Source: Streptomyces sp. Ag109_O5-1
GTDB lineage: Bacteria; Actinomycetota; Actinomycetes; Streptomycetales; Streptomycetaceae
Assembly: GCF_003814875.1 (NCBI RefSeq)
Contig: NZ_RKQF01000001.1
Coordinates: 1,984,001-2,048,000 of the forward strand
Reading direction: 5' to 3'
Length of the DNA stretch: 64,000 nt
The first letter of the stretch is position 1; each line of letters starts with the position of its first letter. Of the stretch, positions 8,253 to 16,823 are shown piece by piece. The notes under the pieces were generated by a model. It was not told where the DNA came from and made no database searches. It worked only from the letters and a program-made list of their open reading frames with translations. The translations under genes were made by a program, and so were the position numbers.

Positions 8253-9224
8253 TCAGGCGGTGTGCAGGGCGGCGCGCAGGGTGCCGGTGGCCAGCGTGAT
8301 GGCGGCCTCGGCGGCGTGGGTCCCGCGCAGGGCGTTGAGCATCACGAAGTCGTGGATGATGCCCTGGAAGCGGACCGCGGTGACCGGAACGCCCGCCTCG
8401 CGCAGCTTGTTGGCGTACGCCTCGCCCTCGTCGCGCAGCACGTCCGCCTCGCCGGTGATGACCAGGGCCGGGGGCAGACCCGCGAGCTGCTCGGTGGTGG
8501 CGCGCAGCGGGGAGGCGGTGATCTGCGCCCGTTCGGCCTCGTCGGTCGTGTACTGGTCCCAGAACCACTGCATGCCGTCGCGGCGCAGGAAGTAGCCCTC
8601 CGCGAACTGGTGGTAGGAGCGGGTGTCGAAGTTCGCGTCGGTGACCGGGTAGAACAGGACCTGCTGGAGCAGCGGGACATCGCCGCGCTCCTTGGCCATC
8701 AGGGTCAGCGCGGCGGTCATGTTGCCGCCGACGGAGTCGCCGGCCACCGCGAGGCGGCTGCCGTCCAGGCCCTTGGACGCGCCCTGCCGCACGACCCACT
8801 GGGCGACCGTGAAGTTCTGCTCGATGGCGACCGGGTAGCGGACCTCGGGCGACAGGTCGTACTCGGGGAAGACCACGGCGGCGCCCGCGCCGACGGCGAG
8901 TTCCCGCACCAGCCGGTCGTGGGTGTGTGCGTTGCCGAACACCCAGCCCGCGCCGTGGATGTAGAGGATCACCGGCAGGGCGTCCCCGGCCCCGGCGGGC
9001 TTGACGATGCGCGCGCGGACGCTGCCCGTCGGACCGCCCGAGACGGTGATCCACTCCTCGTCGACGGCCGGCTTGTCGATCTCGCCGGACTGCACCTCGT
9101 CGACGGCCTTGCGCCCTTCCGCCGGAGGCAGGTCGAACAGGTACGGCGGATTGGCTGTCGCCTCAGCGAAAGCGGCTGCCGCGGGTTCCAGCACCGGCTG
9201 AACCGGCTCGATGGCATCGGACAT
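8253..9224 (-). CDS. HSL-type alpha/beta hydrolase (carboxylesterase)
   Basis: 323 residues of the hormone-sensitive-lipase/acetyl-esterase family. The oxyanion motif 'YIHGAGWVFG' replaces the usual HGGG, the nucleophile is Ser in 'GDSVGGNM', the acid lies in 'GEADVLRDEG' and the His in 'QGIIHDF'. The family hydrolyses short-chain esters. No signal peptide is visible. The start ATG at 9224 follows GGAG. It is the first gene of the minus-strand pair and is divergent from the amidohydrolase at 9642 across a 417-base gap. Confidence 0.9.
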   Translation of the reverse strand: MSDAIEPVQPVLEPAAAAFAEATANPPYLFDLPPAEGRKAVDEVQSGEIDKPAVDEEWITVSGGPTGSVRARIVKPAGAGDALPVILYIHGAGWVFGNAHTHDRLVRELAVGAGAAVVFPEYDLSPEVRYPVAIEQNFTVAQWVVRQGASKGLDGSRLAVAGDSVGGNMTAALTLMAKERGDVPLLQQVLFYPVTDANFDTRSYHQFAEGYFLRRDGMQWFWDQYTTDEAERAQITASPLRATTEQLAGLPPALVITGEADVLRDEGEAYANKLREAGVPVTAVRFQGIIHDFVMLNALRGTHAAEAAITLATGTLRAALHTA

Positions 9225-9641
9225 GTGAATCTCCTGGAATGGTCATGGGGACGGCGGCCCTTCCGGCAATACGGCCGCCACGCTAAGACCAGCGAGCACG
9301 CGGCAATTGCCCACGGGCGCACCGCTGCTGTCCTCACAGTGCACGGCTGCCTTCGACCTCTCCCATCACATTCAGAGCGCGGACGAGTCAGTGCACGAGA
9401 GGACAAGTTCTGTGCACGGGCAGAACATGGGGGCGAATCTGCCGTGCCTATCGTGATGGTGAAGCAGCCGCGGCCTCTCACGCACAGGGCCTGTCCTCGT
9501 TCTCAGGGCACGACGAGTGTCGGTGGAATTCGCTCGGTGCGATTCGAGCAAACGGGCGTGCGAGCGGGACGGACCAGCCGAAGCCCGCCGCTTCCGACCA
9601 TGACTCGAATCGAAGTCGATTTCCCAGAGGAGTTTCAAGAG
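9225..9641. promoter_or_regulatory. Divergent promoter region with repeated GTGCAC sites
   Basis: Separates the minus-strand esterase and plus-strand amidohydrolase and must hold both promoters. CAGTGCAC occurs at 9337-9344 and 9389-9396, and a further GTGCAC palindrome at 9412-9417. The same octamer lies upstream of the LuxR gene (23137) and of the hydrolase at 36676 (36547). An operator role is only a suggestion. Confidence 0.4.
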
Positions 9642-11531
9642 ATGTCAACAATGCCTGTCGGCGGGCTGGTTCCACATGCCATCGAGAATGCCGCGGACCT
9701 CATCGTCCGCAACGCGAAGATCCACACCGGGGACCCGGGCCGCCCGCATGCGGAGGCGCTCGCCATCCACGACGGCGTCATCACGGTCATGGGTGACGAC
9801 AAGGACGTCGCTCCCCATGTCGGCGCGGGCACGAAGGTGGTCGACGCGCTCGGGCGACGGGTGATCCCCGGCCTCAACGACGCTCATCTGCACGTGATCC
9901 GCGGGGGCCTCAACTACGTGCTGGAGCTGCGCTGGGACGGCGTCCGCACCCTGCGCCAGGGGCTGGCCATGCTGCGCGAGCAGGCGGCCCGCACACCCAA
10001 GGGCCAGTGGGTGCGGGTGGTCGGCGGCTGGTCGGCCGAGCAGTTCGCCGAGCGGCGGCTGCCCACCGTCGCCGAGCTGAACGCCGCCGCACCGGACACC
10101 CCGGTGTTCGTCCTGCACCTGTACCAGTCGGCCGTGCTGAACCGGGCGGCACTCAAGGCCGCCGGCTTCACCAGGGACACACCCGACCCCAGGGGCGGCC
10201 AGATCGTGCGAGGCCGGGACGGGGAACCGACCGGCATGCTGCTGGCGTCCCCCAGCGCCCTGATCCTCTACTCGACCCTCGCCAAGGCGCCGGTGCTGGA
10301 CGAGGAGCACAGGAAGACGTCCACCCGCCATTTCCTCCGGGAGCTGAACAGGTTCGGCCTCACCTCGGCGATCGACGCGGCGGGCGGATTCCAGAACTTC
10401 CCCGATAACTACGAGACGGTCACGGAACTGGCCAGGGAAGGACAGCTCTCCCTGCGCATCGCCTATCACCTCTTCCCGCAGACCGCAGGCCAGGAGATCG
10501 ACGACCTCACCCGCTGGATCGGCATGGTCCGTCCAGAGGACGGGGACGAATGGCTGCGTCTCAACGGAGCCGGCGAGAATCTCACTTGGGCGGCGGCGGA
10601 CTTCGAGAACTTCGCCCAGCCGCGCCCCGAGCACTCCCCCGACTACGAGGTGGAATTCGAGAAGGCCGTGCGCCTTCTCATGGAGAACGGCTGGGGATTC
10701 CGGCTGCACGCCACCTATGACGAAACCATCCGCCGTGACCTGGCGGTGTTCGAGAAGCTCGCTTCGGAAGGGCTCTTCCCAGGCGGGAACCGGTGGCTGT
10801 TCGACCACGCGGAGACTGTCTCCCCGGACAGCCTCGACCGCATCGCCGCGCTCGGCGGCGCGATGTCCGTGCAGAACCGCCTGTCCTTCCAGGGCGAGGC
10901 GTTCGTACGGCGCTACGGCCCCGGAGCCGCCGCGGACGCCCCGCCGGTCCGAGCCATGCTGGACCGCGGGCTGACCGTGGGCGCCGGCACCGATGCCACC
11001 CGGGTCTCCACCTACAACCCCTGGGTCGCCCTGCACTGGCTCGTCAGCGGCCGCTCGGTCGGCGATCTGGCGCTGCGCCCGCCGACGAACCGCGTCGACC
11101 GGCAGACGGCGCTGGCGATGTTCACGCGCGCCGGAGCCGCACTGACCGGTGAGGACGAGGTCAAGGGCGTGCTGCGGCCGGGGTGTTACGCGGACCTGGC
11201 GGTGCTGTCCGAGGACTACTTCGCCGTGCCCGAACCGGACATCGCACACATCGAGTCGCTGCTGACCGTGACCGGCGGCCGGATCGTCTACGCCGCCGCC
11301 GAGTACGAGGGCCTCGACGAGGAACTTCCCCCCGTCAGCCCTGCTTGGAGCCCAGTAGCCCACTTCGGCGGCTACCAGGCGTCCCGTCGAGCGGCCCCTC
11401 CCGGCGCGCGCCAGGCGGAGCTGCTCGGCCAGGCCATCGCCGAATCGGAGCAGCACCGCCAGTGGCGCATCGCGCGGGGTCTCACTCCCGAGTCCGCGAG
11501 CACCCCCTTCGATCCCTGCTTCGTTCTCTGA
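9642..11531 (+). CDS. YtcJ-type amidohydrolase
   Basis: 629 residues of amidohydrolase family 3 (YtcJ-like metal-dependent hydrolases). An N-terminal composite-beta segment ('ADLIVRNAKIHTGDPGRPHA') precedes the metal motif 'GLNDAHLH'. Later 'GFRLHATYD' and 'FDHAE' supply metal-binding His, and 'VGAGTDATRVSTYNPW' carries the catalytic Asp. Relatives hydrolyse amides, formamides or cyclic ureides; the substrate here is unknown. The start was chosen at 9642 behind GAGGAG; the frame is open far upstream without family similarity. Genes for an isochorismatase-like hydrolase, DoxX and YoaK follow in the same direction. Confidence 0.9.
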   Translation: MSTMPVGGLVPHAIENAADLIVRNAKIHTGDPGRPHAEALAIHDGVITVMGDDKDVAPHVGAGTKVVDALGRRVIPGLNDAHLHVIRGGLNYVLELRWDGVRTLRQGLAMLREQAARTPKGQWVRVVGGWSAEQFAERRLPTVAELNAAAPDTPVFVLHLYQSAVLNRAALKAAGFTRDTPDPRGGQIVRGRDGEPTGMLLASPSALILYSTLAKAPVLDEEHRKTSTRHFLRELNRFGLTSAIDAAGGFQNFPDNYETVTELAREGQLSLRIAYHLFPQTAGQEIDDLTRWIGMVRPEDGDEWLRLNGAGENLTWAAADFENFAQPRPEHSPDYEVEFEKAVRLLMENGWGFRLHATYDETIRRDLAVFEKLASEGLFPGGNRWLFDHAETVSPDSLDRIAALGGAMSVQNRLSFQGEAFVRRYGPGAAADAPPVRAMLDRGLTVGAGTDATRVSTYNPWVALHWLVSGRSVGDLALRPPTNRVDRQTALAMFTRAGAALTGEDEVKGVLRPGCYADLAVLSEDYFAVPEPDIAHIESLLTVTGGRIVYAAAEYEGLDEELPPVSPAWSPVAHFGGYQASRRAAPPGARQAELLGQAIAESEQHRQWRIARGLTPESASTPFDPCFVL

Positions 11532-11658
11532 ACTCCCATAAGGCGCCTGGCTCTTGAGCCGCACCTTCCAGGACACCCACCAGCTCCGTCCAACCGGACG
11601 GTTCTTCCCACGGCACGGACAGCGGTTCGCGCCACCACTTACCGAGAAAGGCACACTC

Positions 11659-12321
11659 ATGGTCAACATCTCCGAGGTCACCGCCGCCCCCAGCCCCGAC
11701 CTGCTCACCCCGGACAACTGTGCGGTGCTGTTCGTCGACCACCAGCCGCAGATGTTCTTCGGCACCGGCAGCGGCGACCGCACCGCCATCATCAACTCCA
11801 CCGTGGGCCTGGCGAGGTCCGCCAAGGCGTTCGACGTGCCGGTCGTGCTGAGCACCGTGGCCGCCGAGTCGTTCTCCGGCCCGATCATGCCGCAGTTGGC
11901 GGCGGTCTTCCCCGAGCAGAAGATCATCGACCGCAGCACGATGAACGCCTGGGAGGACCTCGCCTTCGTCGAGGCGGTCAAGGCCACCGGCCGCAAGAAG
12001 CTCGTCATCGCCGGCCTGTGGACCGAGGTCTGCGTCGTCCTGCCCGCGCTCTCCGCCATCGCCCAGGGCTACGAGGTCTACGTGGTCACCGACGCGTCCG
12101 GCGGTGTCAGCCCGCAGGCCCACGAGCACGCGATCCAGCGCATGGTGCAGGGCGGCGCGGTCCCGGTGACCTGGGTACAGGTCCTCCTGGAGCTCCAGCG
12201 TGACTGGGCCCGTACCGAGACGTATGCCGCCGTGGGCGACGTGGTCAAGGAGCACGGCGGGGCCTACGGCCTCGGGATGGTCTACGCGCAGGCCGTCATC
12301 GGCGCCCACGCCGCCGGCTGA
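11659..12321 (+). CDS. Isochorismatase-family cysteine hydrolase (YcaC-like)
   Basis: 220 residues. The catalytic Asp lies in 'VLFVDHQPQMFF' (about residue 27), the Lys in the central 'KKLVIAGLWTEVCV' segment, and the nucleophile Cys in 'WTEVCVVLPAL'. The closest subgroup I recognise is YcaC-like hydrolases of unknown physiological substrate. Start ATG at 11659 after GAAAGG. It lies 128 bases after the amidohydrolase and 44 bases before the DoxX gene, so one operon is likely; amidohydrolase followed by a cysteine amidase would suit stepwise amide breakdown. Confidence 0.9.
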   Translation: MVNISEVTAAPSPDLLTPDNCAVLFVDHQPQMFFGTGSGDRTAIINSTVGLARSAKAFDVPVVLSTVAAESFSGPIMPQLAAVFPEQKIIDRSTMNAWEDLAFVEAVKATGRKKLVIAGLWTEVCVVLPALSAIAQGYEVYVVTDASGGVSPQAHEHAIQRMVQGGAVPVTWVQVLLELQRDWARTETYAAVGDVVKEHGGAYGLGMVYAQAVIGAHAAG

Positions 12322-12364
12322 TCCTCACGCTGGAACAAGAACGCCAGGAACAGGCAGGAACACG

Positions 12365-12889
12365 ATGGACGCTGGACTGTTGGTCCTCCGGCTGGTGGTG
12401 GGGTTGCTCATCGCCGGGCACGGGGTGCAGAAGGTGAGCTTCCGGCTCGGAGGCAACGGATTGGCGGGCGGGACCGAGGAGTTCCGCCGTGACGGCTTCC
12501 GCGGCGGCCGGCTGACCGCCCTCGTCGCGGGAGCCAGTCAGATCGGTTCCGGCCTTTTCCTGGCGGCCGGCCTGCTCACGCCCCTGGCCGCGATGGTCGC
12601 CATGGGCGTGATGACGGTCGCGGGCACCGTGAAGCGGCCCAAGGGACTGTGGGTCCAGAACGACGGCTACGAATACCCCCTCGTCCTTGTCGTCGTCTCC
12701 GCCGCACTGGCCCTCACCGGTGCCGGGCGATGGTCCGTGGACCACGCACTGGGGGTCACCTCCTGGCCGGTGTGGCTCGCCGCCGCCGTGATCGTGATCG
12801 GGCCGGCGAGCGCACTGCTCACCCGCGTGGTGCTGCACCGGCCGGCCACCGCAACGGAAGGAACGCGTTATGCACCGGCTGCTGAGTGA
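12365..12889 (+). CDS. DoxX-family membrane protein
   Basis: 174 residues with four hydrophobic segments. The first helix carries 'RLVVGLLIAGHGVQKV', the DoxX-family signature. Family members are small integral membrane proteins, some partnering thiosulfate:quinone oxidoreductase or a redox complex; the role here is unknown. Start ATG at 12365 after a purine-rich GGCAGGAA. The 3' end overlaps the next gene by 20 bases, indicating translational coupling. Confidence 0.9.
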   Translation: MDAGLLVLRLVVGLLIAGHGVQKVSFRLGGNGLAGGTEEFRRDGFRGGRLTALVAGASQIGSGLFLAAGLLTPLAAMVAMGVMTVAGTVKRPKGLWVQNDGYEYPLVLVVVSAALALTGAGRWSVDHALGVTSWPVWLAAAVIVIGPASALLTRVVLHRPATATEGTRYAPAAE

Positions 12890-13607
12890 CGCGGTCCGCA
12901 CCCTGGTACCGCGCGGAGAGGAACGGCACGGCCCGCTGCCTCCTCTGATGCTGATCCTGACGGTGGCCACCGGCCTTGTCGACGCCGTGAGCTACCTGGC
13001 GCTCGGACACGTCTTCGTCGCCAACATGACCGGCAACGTGGTCTTCCTCGGGTTCGCCCTGGCCGGCGCCAAGAGCTTGTCCGCGCTCGCGTCGATCGTC
13101 TCGTTGACCGCATTCCTCCTCGGCGCGCTCGCAGGAGGCAGGCTCGGCACGCGGTTCGCCATGCACCGCGGGCACCTGCTGCGCACGGCGACGGCCGTGC
13201 AGACGGTGCTGGTCGCGGTCGCCGTGGTGGTCGCCGCCGTATCGGACGGCAAGGTCACCACCGATGTCCGGTACACCCTCATCGTGTGCCTGGGGCTCGC
13301 CATGGGCCTACAGAACGCGGTCGCCCGACGCCTGGGCGTTCCGGACCTCACCACGACCGTCCTGACCCTGACCCTGACGGGCCTGGCAGCGGACTCCACC
13401 CCGGCCGGCGGCGAGGCGCCACGCCCCGGCCGCCGGATCCTCTCCGTGCTCGCCATGTTCCTCGGCGCCCTCGTCGGAGCGCAGCTCGTCCTGCACGGCC
13501 ATCTCGTCCTCATTCTGGGCCTGACGCTGGTGCTGCTCGCGGTCACCTCCGTGAGCACCCACCTTCTCTCGACCGGCGACGCCACCTGGATCCGGCCACG
13601 GCCCTGA
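12870..13607 (+). CDS. YoaK/DUF1275-family membrane protein
   Basis: 245 residues with six hydrophobic segments. 'GLVDAVSYLALGHVFVANMTGNVVF' contains the conserved DUF1275 core (D-x-x-x-Y-x-x-x-G-x-x-F-x-x-x-x-T-G-N), and 'CLGLAMGLQNAVARRLG' is the second conserved block. Function unknown; a permease-like role is often proposed. It begins within the end of the DoxX gene, with AACGGAAGGA upstream of the ATG. Confidence 0.9.
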   Translation: MHRLLSDAVRTLVPRGEERHGPLPPLMLILTVATGLVDAVSYLALGHVFVANMTGNVVFLGFALAGAKSLSALASIVSLTAFLLGALAGGRLGTRFAMHRGHLLRTATAVQTVLVAVAVVVAAVSDGKVTTDVRYTLIVCLGLAMGLQNAVARRLGVPDLTTTVLTLTLTGLAADSTPAGGEAPRPGRRILSVLAMFLGALVGAQLVLHGHLVLILGLTLVLLAVTSVSTHLLSTGDATWIRPRP

Positions 13608-13616
13608 ACGACACAC

Positions 13617-13687
13617 CGGCCCACCCGTGGCACTGCGCTGAGGGCACACACCCTGTGCGCTGACGGTCAACAACAGCCGGTGGGCCG
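13617..13687 (+). ncRNA. Possible structured RNA element between yoaK-like and MFS genes
   Basis: Outer arms CGGCCCACC (13617) and GGTGGGCCG (13679) can pair and enclose an inner GCACA..TGTGC hairpin; GCGCTGA also occurs twice. It could be the terminator of the DoxX/YoaK unit or a leader of the MFS gene. I recognise no known RNA family. Confidence 0.3.
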
Positions 13688-13775
13688 ATCCTAGTTTCAA
13701 CACGACAACAGCCGCGTGGCATACGCGGCATCTGCCGGAGCCAAACGCGTCCGCACCCACCCCGCATGGACCATC

Positions 13776-15497
13776 ATGAGCCCCGCACCACCCACCACAC
13801 CGACACACTCCCCAAAACCGGATTCGCCATGGGCGCCGCTCGCGGCGCGCGTCTTCCGGGCGCTGTGGATCGCCCAGTTGGTCTCCAACATCGGCAGCTG
13901 GATGCAGATGGTGGGCGCCCAGTGGCTGCTGATCGGGCACGACGCGGCACTGGTGACGCTCGTCCAGACGGCCTCCAGCCTGCCCGTCGTGCTCCTGGCT
14001 CTGCCCTCGGGCGTGGTCGCCGACCGCTACGACCGTCGCAGGGTGCTCCTGGCCGCGCAGTTGGCCATGCTCGCGGTCTCCGGCGCGCTCACCGCGCTGG
14101 CGTTCGCGGACGCGCTCACCCCGGTGCTGCTGCTGGTGCTCACCTTCCTGCTGGGATGCGGCACCGCGTTGATGGGCCCGGCCTGGCAGGCGATCCAGCC
14201 GGAGCTGGTGGAACGCCGCCAGCTAGGGCAGGCTGCTGCGCTCGGCGGCGTCAACATGAATCTGGCCCGCGCCCTCGGACCGGCCGTGGGCGGAGTGGTC
14301 GTGGCAGCGGCGGGCGCGGGGTGGGTATTCGCCTTCAACGCCGCCTCCTATCTCGGCATCGCCGCCGTCCTGCTGCTCTGGCGGCCTCCCCGGACTGTTG
14401 TCCCCGCCCCCAGCGGGGAGAAGCTGCTGACCGCCGTCGACGCGGGCCGTCGCTACGTGTGGTACGCACCGGGCATCCGCCGGGTCCTCCTGCGCATGAT
14501 GCTGTTCATCCCTGGTGGCGCCGCTCTGTGGGCGCTGCTGCCGCTTGTCGCGAGCCGCTCCCTGCACCTGGGCTCGGGCGGCTACGGGCTACTCCTGGGC
14601 GCGGTCGGCGCCGGAGCGGTCGCGGGCGCCTTCGTACTGCCCCACAGCAACCGGGTGCTCGGCGCCAACGGCACTCTGGGCAGCGGTGCCCTGGTCTTCG
14701 CGGGCGTCCTGGTGGTACTGGCCACCGTACACATCCCGTGGCTGGTGACGGTGGTGCTGCTGTTCGCGGGTCTGGCGTGGATCGGGGTCCTGTCCACCCT
14801 CAACGCGGCCATGCTGACGCGGCTCCCGGGCTGGGTCCGGGCCCGTGGCCTCGCCGTCTATCTCCTTGTCTTCCAAGGCGGCCAGGCGCTGGTGGCGCCA
14901 CTGTGGGGCGCCCTCGCCGACCGGCTGGGGCTCGCCGTCCCCCTCCTGGCCGGCAGCGCGTTGCTCCTGGTCAGTACCATCAGCCTGCGCCGCTGGCCGC
15001 TGTACGGGGCGGAGGGCGTCGACCCCTCCCTGTCCGAGCACTGGCCGGTCCCGCCCCTGGTGTTCGAGCCCGGGCCAGCCGCCGGCCCCGTGCTGGTCAC
15101 CGTCTCCTACCGCGTCGCCCCCGGGAACGGATCCGCCTTCAGTGACTGCATGGATCACGTCGCCCGTTCCCGGCGGCGCACAGGAGCCCTCACATGGGGG
15201 CTGTACCAGGACGGACAGGATCCCGGGCACTTCATCGAGAACTACCTCGTCGCCTCCTGGTCCGAGCATCTCGCCCAGCACAGCGACAGGCTCACCCTCA
15301 CCGACCGCCGCTACGAGGAGCAGGCACGCCGTCTACTCGTCCCCGGCACCCGGCCAGAGGTCACCCATGCCTTCGACACGTCCTCGGGACCCGTCGTCCC
15401 GGAAGACGGCGAAGGGATCCCGACGCCGAGCCTCCGTCGCGTACCGAAGGAACAGGACCAGCAGGCAACGAACCAAGTCGTCGAAACAGAAAGGTGA
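13776..15497 (+). CDS. MFS exporter with C-terminal monooxygenase-like domain (MFS_3 type)
   Basis: 573 residues. The N-terminal ~410 residues form a 12-helix major facilitator domain with 'LPSGVVADRYDRRRVLLAAQ' as the loop 2-3 signature, the enterobactin-exporter-like MFS_3 family. Residues about 450-550 ('VLVTVSYRVAPGNGSAF...WGLYQDGQDP...ENYLVASWSEHL') resemble a soluble antibiotic-monooxygenase-like ferredoxin fold, a known fusion in this family. Likely an inner-membrane exporter of a small molecule. The start ATG at 13776 gives a normal cytoplasmic N-terminus, but its ribosome binding site is weak. Confidence 0.9.
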   Translation: MSPAPPTTPTHSPKPDSPWAPLAARVFRALWIAQLVSNIGSWMQMVGAQWLLIGHDAALVTLVQTASSLPVVLLALPSGVVADRYDRRRVLLAAQLAMLAVSGALTALAFADALTPVLLLVLTFLLGCGTALMGPAWQAIQPELVERRQLGQAAALGGVNMNLARALGPAVGGVVVAAAGAGWVFAFNAASYLGIAAVLLLWRPPRTVVPAPSGEKLLTAVDAGRRYVWYAPGIRRVLLRMMLFIPGGAALWALLPLVASRSLHLGSGGYGLLLGAVGAGAVAGAFVLPHSNRVLGANGTLGSGALVFAGVLVVLATVHIPWLVTVVLLFAGLAWIGVLSTLNAAMLTRLPGWVRARGLAVYLLVFQGGQALVAPLWGALADRLGLAVPLLAGSALLLVSTISLRRWPLYGAEGVDPSLSEHWPVPPLVFEPGPAAGPVLVTVSYRVAPGNGSAFSDCMDHVARSRRRTGALTWGLYQDGQDPGHFIENYLVASWSEHLAQHSDRLTLTDRRYEEQARRLLVPGTRPEVTHAFDTSSGPVVPEDGEGIPTPSLRRVPKEQDQQATNQVVETER

Positions 15498-15553
15498 TCG
15501 CACCGCGTGGAAATCCACCGCGCCGCTGACCAGCACCAACCGAAAGGATCCCG

Positions 15554-15892
15554 ATGAGCCAGCCTTCCGCCACACCGACCGTCGAGCGGGTGGACAACCA
15601 ACACCGATACGAAATCCTCGTCGACGGAAAGCGCGTCGGCCTGACCGCGTACCGCGACCGTGGTGAGCAGCGGGTCTTCTTCCACACGGAAGTCGACGAC
15701 GCCTTCGCCGGACAGGGGCTGGCCGCGCAACTGGTCCATGAGGCACTCACCGATGTGCGCGCGTCGGGCAAGCGCATCGTGCCGGTCTGTCCCTATGTGG
15801 CCAAGTACCTGAACCGGCATGAGGAGTTCAACGACATCACCGACCCGGTGACCCCGGAGATCCTGGAGTGGCTGAACACGGAGTTGGGCTGA
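15554..15892 (+). CDS. Small GNAT N-acetyltransferase (NATD1/YjdJ-like)
   Basis: 112 residues. 'TEVDDAFAGQGLAAQLVHEAL' is the acetyl-CoA pyrophosphate-binding motif A (Q/R-x-x-G-x-G/A), and 'VCPYVAKYLNRHEEFNDI' is the typical C-terminus of the short GNAT group exemplified by human NATD1 and E. coli YjdJ. The substrate is unknown. Start ATG after GAAAGGAT, 56 bases after the MFS gene, so possibly co-transcribed. Confidence 0.9.
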   Translation: MSQPSATPTVERVDNQHRYEILVDGKRVGLTAYRDRGEQRVFFHTEVDDAFAGQGLAAQLVHEALTDVRASGKRIVPVCPYVAKYLNRHEEFNDITDPVTPEILEWLNTELG

Positions 15893-15996
15893 CGGCCGGG
15901 AGAGGCCATGCGGCGGCGTCCTCCCGCCTCGCAGCTGGGACCTTCGCTGACCATCGGGAGGTCACCGACGTATAGGCATGGAGAGGGGACCGCCTC

Positions 15997-16812
15997 TCAT
16001 TCGGTGGCTCCGCTGGTGACGCCGGCGGCGACGTGGCGCTGAGCGACGACAAGCAGCACGGCCGCCGGGACGGAAGCCAGAACGGCGGTGGCCATGATGG
16101 CGTTCCACTGGTTCGTGTGGGCGCCGATGTACTGGTAGATGCCCAGGGTGATCGGCCGTACGGTCTCCGTGGTGGTCAGCGTGAGGGCGAAGAGGAAGTC
16201 GCTCCACGTGAAGAGGAAGGTGAAGAGGGCGGTGGTGATCAACGCGTTCACACTCACCGGAAGCGCCACGGAGCGGAGAACGCGCAGCCTCCCCGCGCCG
16301 TCCACTCGCGCGGCGTCGATGATCTCCCTGGGAATGCCCTGCATGAACGAACGCAGGATGATGATCGCGAAGGGGACTCCGGCGGTCGAGTCGGCGAGGA
16401 TCAGTCCGAGGTAGGAGTTCAGGAGCCCCAGGTCTGTATACGCGCTGTAGAGCGCGTTGGCCACGACGATGCTCGGAACCATCTGTGTGATCAGAACGCC
16501 GAAGACCACGAGGTTGGTTCCTCGGAGGCGGAACTGGGCCAGCGCGTAGGCCGCCGGGGCGGCGAGCACCAGGCTGAGCGCAACGCTGCCGAGAGCCACG
16601 ACGAGGCTGGTGACGAGGTTGCGTCCCTGATCGCGCAGTGCCGTGGCGTAACCGCTGAAGTCCGGGTGGAAGGGGAACCAGGCTCCGTACAGTGCGTTGC
16701 CCGCCGGCTGCAGGGAAGCATTCACCATCCAGTAGACGGGAAACAGCATCAGCGCGAGCAGGAAGATCCCGACGATCGTGGACGGCCAGCCCCGCTTCGG
16801 CGCGCGCTTCAC
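15997..16812 (-). CDS. Sugar ABC importer permease (MalG type)
   Basis: 271 residues, six membrane helices. The EAA loop that docks with the ATPase reads 'IPREIIDAARVDGAGRLRVL' near residue 170. It is a CUT1 binding-protein-dependent permease. The start is GTG at 16812, preceded by GAGAGGAGG about 6 bases upstream; an alternative longer frame lacks similarity. It lies 11 bases downstream of the partner permease and is the last gene of the binding protein-permease-permease operon. No ATPase gene is present. Confidence 0.93.
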   Translation of the reverse strand: MKRAPKRGWPSTIVGIFLLALMLFPVYWMVNASLQPAGNALYGAWFPFHPDFSGYATALRDQGRNLVTSLVVALGSVALSLVLAAPAAYALAQFRLRGTNLVVFGVLITQMVPSIVVANALYSAYTDLGLLNSYLGLILADSTAGVPFAIIILRSFMQGIPREIIDAARVDGAGRLRVLRSVALPVSVNALITTALFTFLFTWSDFLFALTLTTTETVRPITLGIYQYIGAHTNQWNAIMATAVLASVPAAVLLVVAQRHVAAGVTSGATE

Positions 16813-16823
16813 GAGACCTCCTC

